Assembly: GCF_030010215.1 (NCBI RefSeq) | Contig: NZ_JASCRR010000005.1 | Span: 216,314 to 280,313, forward strand | Reading direction: 5' to 3' | Source: Tianweitania sp. UT-5YL-CI-8 | GTDB lineage: Bacteria > Pseudomonadota > Alphaproteobacteria > Rhizobiales > Rhizobiaceae | Length of the DNA stretch: 64,000 nucleotides | In this document: in pieces, positions 52,024 through 59,953 of the stretch | Layout: the number at the start of each line of letters is the position of its first letter | How positions within the stretch are numbered: the first letter of the stretch is position 1 | Translations under genes and position numbers: made by a program | Notes under the pieces: generated by a model | The model's input: the letters and a program-made list of their open reading frames with translations, nothing else | Database searches by the model: none | What the model was told of the DNA's origin: nothing

Positions 52024-52739
52024 CAAACCACCCTCCTCCGCTGTTGCTGCCGCAACCGCTGGCAGTCGTAGAAGGCCCGCAAGAACTCCGCCTTGGCTCG
52101 AGCCTCGTCCCAGTACTCAAGTGTGATGCCGAGCGGATTGGTGTAGCCAGGGTCCACCTCCCCCATGTTTTGAGCCATTTCATCGGCAACGATTCGGCTG
52201 TCCGCCTCATGCACAGCAGAGGGAAGCCCCATCGGCAATTCAAAGCGCGGTGCGATTGCCTTCCGCCAAATGCTTGCCTCGGTCTCCCCGATGATCGGAG
52301 CGAGCCGCTTGGATGGGCTTGCGACATCGCCGTACCCGGAAAGGGCCTCTGGGGCGTCGTGCAGTAACCCGCACAGCCGCGTGACGACGTCGGCGCCCTG
52401 CGCAACCAGCCATCGATAGATGTGGACGCTGTGCTCAGCCACGCAGTATCGCAGCGTGCCGTGCCCCGTGTACCTCCGCAGGGCAGCCAAGCTGTGGGCA
52501 ATGTCCTCAATCTCGAACTCGTTCGGCTTTGGATCGAACGGATAGAACCTCCCGGTATAGGTTCCGATATACGGCCCGCGCTCTCGCGTCGCCGATTCGT
52601 AGTGCAGCGTGGTGGAGCTGGACGGGGCAGTAACCACCCCCTCAACCGCAAGAGCGGCGCTGTAGTCGAACCCGCGCTGGGTCTTTCGGTAAACGCTCGG
52701 CTGGTTGTCGCCGAACACAATGCTACCAACTTGCATCAA
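52023..52739 (-). CDS. Phage HD-domain hydrolase (YfbR-like nucleotidase)
   Basis: 238 aa. The HD pattern is visible: the first His in YCVAEHSVHIYRWLV, the HD pair in LCGLLHDAPEALSGYG, and a late Asp in AVHEADSRIVADEM. The preceding YTGRFYPFDPKPNEFEIEDI block is typical of phage members annotated as HD-domain or 5'-nucleotidase-like. The first 55 residues are extra compared with such proteins. Likely acts on (deoxy)nucleotides together with the dNMP kinase; substrate not known. Confidence 0.78.
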   Translation of the reverse strand: MMQVGSIVFGDNQPSVYRKTQRGFDYSAALAVEGVVTAPSSSTTLHYESATRERGPYIGTYTGRFYPFDPKPNEFEIEDIAHSLAALRRYTGHGTLRYCVAEHSVHIYRWLVAQGADVVTRLCGLLHDAPEALSGYGDVASPSKRLAPIIGETEASIWRKAIAPRFELPMGLPSAVHEADSRIVADEMAQNMGEVDPGYTNPLGITLEYWDEARAKAEFLRAFYDCQRLRQQQRRRVV

Positions 52740-52772
52740 TCTCTCCTCGATGCTCGTGGACCGCCGAAGCGG

Positions 52773-53399
52773 TTAGATGTCGATGTCGACGAACTCTAGT
52801 TCGTTCAGGCACCGAAAGTCCGTCCGTCCCAGGACGAAGGACACCGACTGATGCCAATGTCCGAAATACCATTCGCGAGGCTGGTGGGCGTCCAGCATCC
52901 GCTGCAGGGCTACCCGCGTCCGGCTGCCGTCTTCGATCTTGCGCATGTTGAAGTGGGCAAGAATGCCGTCCGCCGCGCTTGCTGGGCAATCGTGCGTGAT
53001 GACGATTTCGGGCTTGATTGCCTTGTACTCGTCAATCATCCGCTCGAGTTCGGCGTAGGACAGCTCCTCGTCCGGCCACCAGTCAAAGCCCTCCGTGCGC
53101 CAGGCACGATCAATGCTTACTGCGCCGCCGAGGCAGTAGATTCCGTCCACGACAGAACCGTCTCGGATCCAATATTTCTGGCGCTTGCACACTTCCGGAT
53201 TGTCGTGATTGCCACGGAGGAACAGATGCCGGCCCTGCGACATGGCCGCATAGGGCGGGTTGGCAGTCCACTCGCCCATCCGATTGCGAAAGCCGACGCC
53301 CATATCGCCCACCTGAATGGAGAACGGTACGTCTCGGATGATCTCGCGGTAGCGGCCAAACTTGCCGTGGACGTCACCAATGATACGAAGCGAGGTCAT
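52773..53399 (-). CDS. Phage calcineurin-like metallophosphoesterase
   Basis: 208 aa with all five motifs: IGDVHGKF, QVGDMG, LRGNHDNPE, ITHDCPA and YFGHWHQSV. Compact, without extra domains. Such enzymes in phages hydrolyse phosphodiesters or nucleotides; substrate unknown. Confidence 0.85.
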   Translation of the reverse strand: MTSLRIIGDVHGKFGRYREIIRDVPFSIQVGDMGVGFRNRMGEWTANPPYAAMSQGRHLFLRGNHDNPEVCKRQKYWIRDGSVVDGIYCLGGAVSIDRAWRTEGFDWWPDEELSYAELERMIDEYKAIKPEIVITHDCPASAADGILAHFNMRKIEDGSRTRVALQRMLDAHQPREWYFGHWHQSVSFVLGRTDFRCLNELEFVDIDI

Positions 53400-53405
53400 T
53401 GGCTG

Positions 53406-53525
53406 CTAGCCCAGGCGATGGCGAACAGCGCAAGAAGCCAGAGCCCGAAAGACTTGTCGCCGCGAGTCCATATGGACGACGATTGCGACGGCCGCGACCG
53501 CACATAAAGCCAAGCTGGTTGTCAT
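53406..53525 (-). CDS. Possible small membrane protein
   Basis: 39 aa from an ATG that overlaps the stop of the HTH-phosphoesterase gene (ATGA): MTTSLALCAVAAVAIVVHMD then a basic tail. A second reading in another frame, from a GTG, ends LWLLALFAIAWASSQ and overlaps the start of the next gene. One of the two is probably translated; the sequence does not tell which. Confidence 0.35.
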   Translation of the reverse strand: MTTSLALCAVAAVAIVVHMDSRRQVFRALASCAVRHRLG

Positions 53526-54790
53526 GCTGCCCTCGCCATGGGTTGGTTATCGTTCGCTGCCACTGGCGTCGACCCAAAGCCGCCACGAGGCAGATTGACG
53601 GTAAGCCTGTCTATCTCGCCCATATCTTTGTGCATGGTGATGGAAACCGCGCTCCGCGCCGACACATAGCCAGAGGCAGCGTGCCATGCGTCTTTTGCTG
53701 CCAAGGTGTTGAAGCTCTCTGCCCGGACGCCTCCGCCTGACTTTACGCGGTCATGATGAACGTGTCCGGTGTAGGCATAGCGGAACTCAGTCGCGCCCCA
53801 GTCTCTCGGCCAGTTTGCGGCCATAAAGCCGGCCATGTCGCCCATTCGCAGCATGTCGCCGTGCGTTGCAGCGATCATCACCTTGCCGTGGGTGTGTTTG
53901 AAGAAGCGACCTGGATCGGTATCCACGGTGACTCTTGGCTCGTTGCGAAACCATGCCGCCAAGGCGATGGCCAACATGAGACTGGTTTCGTCATCGTGAT
54001 TACCGGGCAGTTTGCGATAGATGACATGCTGATGCTTCTGGAGCGCTAGCTCGATGCACTCGACGGTGAGCTCGACGCCGATCTGCAGAACTCGGGCATA
54101 CCGAGTGTCTACGTCCAGAGGATTGCCGCTCCGCTTCGTCTGGTTGCGGCTGTCGTCCGCGTGATAATAATCGCCCATATCCAGGATGATCGCGACTTGG
54201 CTTGCCGCCGAGCGAGCGACGAGGTTCGCCACCGACTGGCGCAATAACCCGGACGCGATCTCGGTATCGTAGTCGGCGCCTGTCTCGCGGCCCCATGCAT
54301 AGAGTCCGAGATGCAAATCAACTATGGGGTAGATCGTGAGCAGGTCCGCGTGCACGGAAGTCGGCTCCGGCAAGCGCCACGCAGTGCCGGCATGTCGATC
54401 GAACGCCTCGTGAATTGCAAGCTCGAGGGCATCGCGGCTTTCTTGTTCCCGCGACGTCTTTATCCACTGCTGGATGGTCCTGCCTTCCGCGTCCACCAGA
54501 GCCGACACGCCTTTGGTGGTGTGGCCTTGCGGAACCTCAAAGGGTGCGCCATGCTCCTTAGTCTGCTTGACCCACGCGTCTCCGACCTTGCTGGCCACAG
54601 ACTTGATCGCAAACCCCGGCAGCACAGGCTCAGTGCCAAGCAGCCCGCGTTCCGCCGCACGGTTTAACCGGCTGCAGAACGTGTTACGCGGCAAGCCCAG
54701 TTCAACAGCTGCGGCAGTTTTCGAGCCCAACCGTTGAAACGCCTCGACGGCTTGGGAGAGTAATTCGTCACTGATTGGTGGTGTTGCCAA
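53522..54790 (-). CDS. Phage protein with N-terminal HTH and C-terminal metallophosphoesterase domain
   Basis: About 422 aa from a TTG at 54790, which has CGAGGAAACC just upstream; a TTG at 54826 is an alternative. Residues 5-45 form a helix-turn-helix (AFQRLGSKTAAAVELGLPRN). The phosphoesterase domain has VDLHLGLYAW near 160, LDMGDYYHADD, KLPGNHDDETSLMLAIA, ATHGDMLRMG and TGHVHHD. The combination suggests nucleic-acid-directed action. Proteins of this architecture are often found in phages of alphaproteobacteria without a known function. Confidence 0.75.
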   Translation of the reverse strand: MATPPISDELLSQAVEAFQRLGSKTAAAVELGLPRNTFCSRLNRAAERGLLGTEPVLPGFAIKSVASKVGDAWVKQTKEHGAPFEVPQGHTTKGVSALVDAEGRTIQQWIKTSREQESRDALELAIHEAFDRHAGTAWRLPEPTSVHADLLTIYPIVDLHLGLYAWGRETGADYDTEIASGLLRQSVANLVARSAASQVAIILDMGDYYHADDSRNQTKRSGNPLDVDTRYARVLQIGVELTVECIELALQKHQHVIYRKLPGNHDDETSLMLAIALAAWFRNEPRVTVDTDPGRFFKHTHGKVMIAATHGDMLRMGDMAGFMAANWPRDWGATEFRYAYTGHVHHDRVKSGGGVRAESFNTLAAKDAWHAASGYVSARSAVSITMHKDMGEIDRLTVNLPRGGFGSTPVAANDNQPMARAA

Positions 54791-54938
54791 TGGTGGTTTC
54801 CTCGGTGAGTTGGAAAAGCTGCGCAAGCAGGCCGAGCCGGAGTGCTAGAAATGCCTCTGCCCGTTCTTGCTTCGACTTGCCCCGCATCCGGCACAACAAG
54901 ACCCTGGCGTTGTGTCGGACAATCTCGGAGGGCGTCAT
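54768..54938 (-). CDS. Phage hypothetical protein, 56 aa
   Basis: Basic, helical: MTPSEIVRHNARVLLCRMRG then KSKQERAEAFLALRLGLLAQ. The ATG overlaps the upstream gene stop (ATGA) and the gene contains the likely TTG start of the next one. Too short for family assignment. Confidence 0.5.
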   Translation of the reverse strand: MTPSEIVRHNARVLLCRMRGKSKQERAEAFLALRLGLLAQLFQLTEETTIGNTTNQ

Positions 54939-55339
54939 GTTTTGGAGCCAAGTCGCAAAAACGCCGCCTCGTCGTCGCTCAGGATGATGAAGCCATCACC
55001 GATGTTCGCGTCATGAAAAGCTGTCTTTTGATGCGCGACCCTTGCAAGTCGCAAGATTTTGGAAGCAATGCCGCGCTCTGCGACGTAACGGAACTCAATC
55101 CACTCACGCGGCGATCTCCGCCAAGACCCTACCTCGCCTCTTTCATTGAACTTTGCCTCGGCATCCTCACGAGTAGTGATCCGGTAGTTGGACCGCCAAA
55201 GCCCGCCTTTGTTGACAAGTTGGCCGGTCTCGGCGGCGAGCCATGCTTCTTTTTCGGCCGCTTCCTGCCGATCGATGTCTGCAATTTTGGCTTTCGCAGC
55301 CTTCCACACTTCACTCGCATCAAGCTTGGCCGTTGCCAT
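54935..55339 (-). CDS. Phage hypothetical protein, 134 aa
   Basis: From the ATG at 55339 with GGAG upstream: MATAKLDASEVWKAAKAKIA then charged helical DIDRQEAAEKEAWLAAETGQ and a mixed C-terminal half (EWIEFRYVAERGIASKILRL). No family recognised. First gene after a terminator, so it probably begins the leftward early transcript. Confidence 0.6.
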   Translation of the reverse strand: MATAKLDASEVWKAAKAKIADIDRQEAAEKEAWLAAETGQLVNKGGLWRSNYRITTREDAEAKFNERGEVGSWRRSPREWIEFRYVAERGIASKILRLARVAHQKTAFHDANIGDGFIILSDDEAAFLRLGSKT

Positions 55340-55354
55340 ATTTTTGTCTCCAAA

Positions 55355-55395
55355 AACAAAAAAACGCCCGCCACCGGTCAAGGCAGAAGGCGTGA
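55355..55395 (-). terminator. Terminator after the phage protease gene
   Basis: On the minus strand GCCTT...CCGGTGGCGGGCG is followed by seven Ts and a further T-rich run just after the protease stop. Stem details are ambiguous. Confidence 0.55.
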
Positions 55396-55397
55396 AA

Positions 55398-56078
55398 TCA
55401 AGTGCGAGCCAGAAGGTCGCAGACTGCGGCCGACGGAACGATAGTGCCGAAGCCGGTAATCGACGGAGCAAATCCCAGCGGGACAACCAAGACGCCGACG
55501 GTAATACCAACGACGTCGCCCTCGGCGTCAAAAACGCCGCCACCCGACATGCCGGGAATGGTCGTCATGTCGGTAATAAGGACACGCTTCCACGGCCCGA
55601 ATTCACGCTCGGAGCCAGCGACACGACCAGATGCGGCAATGAACTCGGCAGCAGCAGGATTGCCACGGGCAATCAACGCCTCGCCTACGGTAGCCACACG
55701 GCAATCGAGGTGCGAGGCGGACATTGTGGCATCGTTACGCAGTAAGGCGATGTCGTAGGCCTTGTTCACCCACAGAACCGTCGCTGGCTGCTCCTTGCCG
55801 TTGTCCATCTTCAGGGTAACGGTTTGCGCATCCTTGGCGACATGCGCTGCGGTGACGACGTAGCCGTTGCCGATGTGAACGCCAGAGCCGTGGCCCGGCG
55901 AGAGGATCACCTTGACCGTCGAAGACGGTAGGGGCGCGGCAGCTGGGGCTGGCGCGTAAGGAAGAAAGTAAGCGACCACCAGCACCGCGATCACTGCGGC
56001 TGGCACAAAGAAAAGTTGGGCCAGCCAGCCAAGGACGCTGAATCCGGAAGTGTCGGCAGTTTGGGAAGAAGCGGGCAT
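55398..56078 (-). CDS. Membrane-anchored trypsin-like serine protease of the prophage
   Basis: About 226 aa from the ATG at 56078. An N-terminal helix (FFVPAAVIAVLVVAYFLPYA) is followed by a chymotrypsin-fold domain with the triad in VTAAHVAKD (His), YDIALLRND (Asp) and IPGMSGGGVFDAEG (Ser). DegP-like but without PDZ. The orientation predicts a periplasmic catalytic domain. Proteases of this kind are uncommon phage cargo; it sits between lysis and early genes. Confidence 0.8.
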   Translation of the reverse strand: MPASSQTADTSGFSVLGWLAQLFFVPAAVIAVLVVAYFLPYAPAPAAAPLPSSTVKVILSPGHGSGVHIGNGYVVTAAHVAKDAQTVTLKMDNGKEQPATVLWVNKAYDIALLRNDATMSASHLDCRVATVGEALIARGNPAAAEFIAASGRVAGSEREFGPWKRVLITDMTTIPGMSGGGVFDAEGDVVGITVGVLVVPLGFAPSITGFGTIVPSAAVCDLLART

Positions 56079-56206
56079 GAGGAGCAATCCTCACTAGAGA
56101 ACAGCCGTTCGGGCTGAACCCGAGGACCGCAGCGGCCACGCACAAGGGTGGCACTACTGCGGATATTGTCTTTTCGGAGAAAAACGCAACTCGAAATCGA
56201 AAATAA

Positions 56207-56551
56207 TTACCCCGTCCGCCTCGGCGACGGCTTGGCGTGGCTTTCCCACATGCGGTCAATCCGAAGGTTGGTGCCGTCGATCGCTGTCTTTACAGCACTG
56301 ATGGCTTCCATCACCTGATCCGTCGACTCGCGGTGCCCGGCCTTTGAGATGTAGGTCTCTGCAACGTGCAGCTTGTGGTCGGAAAGCTCTTGCCGCGCAA
56401 GGCTGGCAAGAGCGGCAGCGCCGTCGGCCTTCATGCTGACCTCGCCGCGCGCCGTGTTAATCCGGCTTTCGATGTACTTCCACAACCCGAAAACGAAGCC
56501 GAACAACATTACGAAAAAGCCGACCACGGCCATGATCTCTGCGCCGGTCAT
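56207..56551 (-). CDS. Phage membrane protein with coiled coil, possible holin-associated
   Basis: About 114 aa from the ATG at 56551. One transmembrane helix (IMAVVGFFVMLFGFVFGLWK) then a long polar helical region (AALASLARQELSDHKLHVAE, VMEAISAVKTAIDGTNLRID). Located directly downstream of the lysis genes, so it may be a holin or holin-like accessory; this is positional inference. A TTG at 56584 would extend it by 11 residues. Confidence 0.6.
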   Translation of the reverse strand: MTGAEIMAVVGFFVMLFGFVFGLWKYIESRINTARGEVSMKADGAAALASLARQELSDHKLHVAETYISKAGHRESTDQVMEAISAVKTAIDGTNLRIDRMWESHAKPSPRRTG

Positions 56552-56609
56552 CCTAGGAGGCACCGAGCGAGGACGGAGAGCCAAAGGACGGCTAAAAACA
56601 TACGGGCGC

Positions 56610-56807
56610 TCATGGTCGCACCCCGCACAACTTGGCCAGCTTTTCGTTCTCGCGAAGTAGCTGGCGCTTGGTGTCTTCGGTGAGTTGGTCGGAGACGGAT
56701 GGGCGGACAGCCCGCGCGATGTCGCAGTAGCTTCCGCCCTTACTTGTCACGCATCCACTTACCGAGGCGGTCATCAACGCCATCAGGGTCAAGACGATCA
56801 ACTTCAT
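56610..56807 (-). CDS. Outer-membrane spanin lipoprotein (Rz1-like)
   Basis: 65 aa with a lipoprotein signal MKLIVLTLMALMTASVSGCV (lipobox VSGC). The mature part is short and polar, ending LRENEKLAKLCGVRP. It starts with an AAGGAAGG site inside the upstream i-spanin gene in another frame, the classical nested Rz/Rz1 arrangement. Confidence 0.72.
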   Translation of the reverse strand: MKLIVLTLMALMTASVSGCVTSKGGSYCDIARAVRPSVSDQLTEDTKRQLLRENEKLAKLCGVRP

Positions 56808-56982
56808 CTTCGACCTTCCTTGCTGTTTCAATGTTTTCCAGGCGCTGCTCAGTCTGCTTGACCGCGGCGTCTGTCTTGCCCTTGCTGTAAGCAGCAAAGA
56901 GCACGGCCAGTACGGCGCCGATTGCGGCGAGGTATCCGGCGAGTTTGGAGCGGGCTAGCGCCCAGAGTGCTGCTAGGGTCAT
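56740..56982 (-). CDS. Inner-membrane spanin (Rz-like)
   Basis: 80 aa: transmembrane helix YLAAIGAVLAVLFAAYSKGK then a coiled-coil periplasmic region (AAVKQTEQRLENIETARKVE). The ATG overlaps the endolysin stop (ATGA); the last 68 bp overlap the o-spanin gene. Confidence 0.72.
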   Translation of the reverse strand: MTLAALWALARSKLAGYLAAIGAVLAVLFAAYSKGKTDAAVKQTEQRLENIETARKVEDEVDRLDPDGVDDRLGKWMRDK

Positions 56983-57785
56983 GCTTCCGCCCTATCCCGC
57001 TTCACCAGCCGATAGACGCCGTAGCCGACGGCAATCACCAGGGCGGCGGCTAGCGCCCACTGGAGAGGCCCGCTGCCCGCGACAATCGCACCAGAGGCGG
57101 AAAGCAGGCCGCCAAGCGGTCCCCAGGCTTCAGGTTTCTTCAGCGTCTCGACAATCGACGTGTTGGCCGGGTTGGCCTTGCCGCCAGCGACAGGCGGGTT
57201 TTCGACAGTTTTCGTGCCGGCCGCCAAGCGGAGAGCGTTGCCTAGAACGCCAGGCTGGTCCTTCCACTGGCCTTTTGGATCCTTGCCTGTGACGCGGATC
57301 GTCCAGCCGCGGCCGTTTACAGAAAAGCCCTGCTTGCCGCTCAGGCTGCGCAGAAACCGCATGCGCTCGTCGCAGTAGTCGCGAATGAGCTTCGGGACGC
57401 CGCCCGGATAGGCATTGGCTGCAGCCGCCGTCTGTACGCCGACAATGCCGTCTTGTTCTATATCGAGAACCTTCTGCAGGCTCTTGATGGCCCGCGCAGG
57501 TCCGGAGTTCACGCCAAAGTCGAAAGCCGCGTAGTCAAGCCCTGCCGGTAGAAGATCGCCGCCGCTCTGATTCCAGTAAGACTTGCGGTAGATGGTCTCG
57601 GCTTCGGCCCTGGTCAGGTTCTTCACCTGCTCGGCCGTTACCGACTTCACACCGCGGTAGGCCGCCAGCGTCTTGTGGGTAATGCCGTACTTCGTCGGCC
57701 CACCAGCGTCGGTTTTCGCATTCACGTAGCCACCTTCGTGGCCAAACATCAGCGTAAGCGCGGTGGGCAGTGTTTCTCTGGCCAT
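56979..57785 (-). CDS. Endolysin, glycoside hydrolase family 108
   Basis: 268 aa. The GH108 lysozyme domain opens ALTLMFGHEGGYVNAKTDAG with the catalytic Glu in HEGGY, followed by PTKYGITHKTL; a peptidoglycan-binding segment (DGIVGVQTAAAANAYPGGVP) follows. The C-terminus has a hydrophobic helix ALAAALVIAVGYGVYRLVKR, so the enzyme may be membrane-tethered before lysis. Leads the endolysin-spanin cassette. Confidence 0.9.
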   Translation of the reverse strand: MARETLPTALTLMFGHEGGYVNAKTDAGGPTKYGITHKTLAAYRGVKSVTAEQVKNLTRAEAETIYRKSYWNQSGGDLLPAGLDYAAFDFGVNSGPARAIKSLQKVLDIEQDGIVGVQTAAAANAYPGGVPKLIRDYCDERMRFLRSLSGKQGFSVNGRGWTIRVTGKDPKGQWKDQPGVLGNALRLAAGTKTVENPPVAGGKANPANTSIVETLKKPEAWGPLGGLLSASGAIVAGSGPLQWALAAALVIAVGYGVYRLVKRDRAEA

Positions 57786-57862
57786 GCGTATGCCTTTCCC
57801 CGGTTTCCCGGTGAGTTGCAGGGTGGTGGATTGGTGGTAGGTTGCGCCGTGGAGGGCGCGGA

Positions 57863-57982
57863 ATGGCGAGCGGCTACGAGAAATCAGAAGACTATGGCGG
57901 TCCGCCGTTCCGGTGGCGCGATTACACCATACCGGCGCTGATCGTAGCGGCTGTGGTCATCGGACTGTTGTGGCTCACTTGA
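57863..57982 (+). CDS. Tiny membrane protein upstream of the acyltransferase
   Basis: 39 aa: polar MASGYEKSEDYGGPPFRWRD then a single helix YTIPALIVAAVVIGLLWLT. GGAGG lies 7 nt before the ATG. It is the only gene besides the acyltransferase that runs rightward in the phage region, 54 bp upstream of it, and may form a small conversion operon with it. Confidence 0.6.
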   Translation: MASGYEKSEDYGGPPFRWRDYTIPALIVAAVVIGLLWLT

Positions 57983-58036
57983 CGGGCGGGCAGGCGAGAC
58001 CTACGGGGAAGGCTTTAGGCTTACTGGGGTTAAAAC

Positions 58037-59893
58037 GTGTCGCCTGCGAAAAACTATCGGCCTGAGATTGACGGCCTCCGAACCATCTCGGTCATGGCAG
58101 TTCTGCTGTACCACTACGGCATTGGCCCGCTTCCAGGCGGTTTCGTAGGCGTAGATGTGTTTTTCGTCATTAGTGGCTACCTGATCACATCGATCATCTC
58201 CGCCGAGATGAGGACCGGCAAGTTTTCGCTTTGGGGCTTTTATGACCGGCGGGTCAGACGCATCCTGCCCGCCTCGCTCCTCACCATCGTTGTGACGGGC
58301 ATAGCCGGCTACTTCATTTTGCTGCCAAGCGATTACGCCGCTTTCGGTTGGAGCGCGGTCGCGTCGGCTTTCGGTCTGGCCAATTTTCACTTTCTCTGGA
58401 ACAGCGGCGGGTACTTCGATAGCGCGGCCGATCTGATGCCGCTTCTGCACATGTGGAGCCTTGGTGTCGAAGAACAATTCTATGTCTTCTGGCCGCTGAT
58501 ACTGTGGGCCGTTTTCACCGCGTCGAAGGGTTCGGCGCGAGCAGCAGTGGCGGTTCTTGCCGTCATCATCGCTGTCAGTTTCGGGGCTTCTGTCTACCTC
58601 ACTCACACTGATCAGCCTGTAGCCTTTTACATGCTCCACACCCGAGCTTGGGAGCTGGCGCTCGGCGCAATCCTCGTCTTTGCTCCCCGCATTTCGAACC
58701 GTATTGCCGGCGAAGCCGCGTCCGTTACAGGACTTGTCCTGATCCTCGGCGCCATCTTTCTCCTATCGTCTAAGATGCCGTTCCCCGGCGTCAACGCGCT
58801 TTACCCATGCATTGGTGCGGCGCTGATCATTTGGCCCAAGGCGGCAGCGCCTTTCGCCGAATGGCCATTGCGCACCCGGCCTTTCACCGCAATCGGCCTG
58901 ATCAGCTTTTCGCTGTATCTCTGGCACTGGCCAGTCTTGGTGCTGTACCGGCAACTTGGCATTGGCGATATGCCGCCCGTTCTCGACCGCGTTTTGCTTG
59001 CCGCACTGGCCTTCGGCCTCGCGATAGCCACTTATCGCTACGTCGAAACGCCGTTCCGGCACTGGCACCCGCCGTACAAAAAAGCTGTAGCTATCGGCAC
59101 GGTGGCGGCGGCTGCCATCGGAGCGGCAGGAGCCGGCCTCAGCTGGTCAGGTGGATACCCCGCAAGGCTTTCAGTTGAGTTGCAGGAGCTTGACGCTTTC
59201 CGAGACCACACCGTTGGGATGATGACTGGCAACAGGGATTGCTTTGTGTCGTCGGCAAACGCCGACTTCAGGCGCAGTTGCCTGAATGTATCCAAGTCGA
59301 AGCCTAATGTCTTGCTGGTCGGCGATAGTCATCTTGCCATGCTGGCTCCGGCGCTGCGAGAGCGTTTTCCTGAAATCAATTTTCTGCAATCCACACGAGC
59401 AGGGTGCAGAGCGTTGATGCCATTTGAGAAGAATTCTTGCGGCAACCAAATGCGTAAAGCTTTCCAATTGGTCGACGCTGGAAAGGTCCAGGCTGTCATT
59501 ATGGGTGGGGTCTGGCGCGCCAGCCATGCAGAGCGTCTTGCTCGCACATCGAATTGGCTGTCCTCTCGGGTCAAGCAGGTTGTCGTTATCGGGCCTAATC
59601 TCCGTTACAAGCAGGACCTGCCGCTCATCCTAGCCAAGGACGGCAAGCAAGTGATGAAGCATTCTCTTTTGCGAAAGGTTCGCAACGTCGATGAGATTTT
59701 GCGTAAAAAACTCAATGACACCAAGGTCTACTGGTCGCTTCTCGATGTTTTCTGCTCTCGGAAATCCTGCACACCCCGAACCCCGGAGGGCTTTCCGACC
59801 CACTTCGATAACTCTCACCTGACGACCTACGGAGCAAAACTTGCGGTACAGCGTCTGGCGCGCGATGGATTTCTGAATAACTTGGCAAACTAG
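58037..59893 (+). CDS. Acyltransferase-3 / SGNH protein, probable surface polysaccharide O-acetylase
   Basis: 618 aa. Residues 1-375 are an acyltransferase-3 membrane domain with about ten helices: YRPEIDGLRTISVMAVLLYH, GGFVGVDVFFVISGYLITSI, YDRRVRRILPASLLTIVVTG, and SLGVEEQFYVFWPLILWAVF. The C-terminal 200 residues are an SGNH domain with NVLLVGDSHLAMLAPALRER and the terminal catalytic pair in HFDNSHLTTYG. This OafA-like fusion acetylates lipopolysaccharide or exopolysaccharide. GTG start at 58037. Its opposite direction within a leftward lysis/tail region marks it as phage cargo. Confidence 0.88.
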   Translation: MSPAKNYRPEIDGLRTISVMAVLLYHYGIGPLPGGFVGVDVFFVISGYLITSIISAEMRTGKFSLWGFYDRRVRRILPASLLTIVVTGIAGYFILLPSDYAAFGWSAVASAFGLANFHFLWNSGGYFDSAADLMPLLHMWSLGVEEQFYVFWPLILWAVFTASKGSARAAVAVLAVIIAVSFGASVYLTHTDQPVAFYMLHTRAWELALGAILVFAPRISNRIAGEAASVTGLVLILGAIFLLSSKMPFPGVNALYPCIGAALIIWPKAAAPFAEWPLRTRPFTAIGLISFSLYLWHWPVLVLYRQLGIGDMPPVLDRVLLAALAFGLAIATYRYVETPFRHWHPPYKKAVAIGTVAAAAIGAAGAGLSWSGGYPARLSVELQELDAFRDHTVGMMTGNRDCFVSSANADFRRSCLNVSKSKPNVLLVGDSHLAMLAPALRERFPEINFLQSTRAGCRALMPFEKNSCGNQMRKAFQLVDAGKVQAVIMGGVWRASHAERLARTSNWLSSRVKQVVVIGPNLRYKQDLPLILAKDGKQVMKHSLLRKVRNVDEILRKKLNDTKVYWSLLDVFCSRKSCTPRTPEGFPTHFDNSHLTTYGAKLAVQRLARDGFLNNLAN

Positions 59894-59953
59894 ATCACAG
59901 ACGCGTGGTTCTGAACTTCCTTGGGTTCGGCATGGCGCGGCTTGCGAGCCTGG

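Noticed and set aside
55398..56078. Phage capsid maturation (prohead) protease
   Set aside because: The fold is trypsin-like with a membrane anchor, not the ClpP- or herpes-type prohead proteases, and no capsid genes are adjacent.
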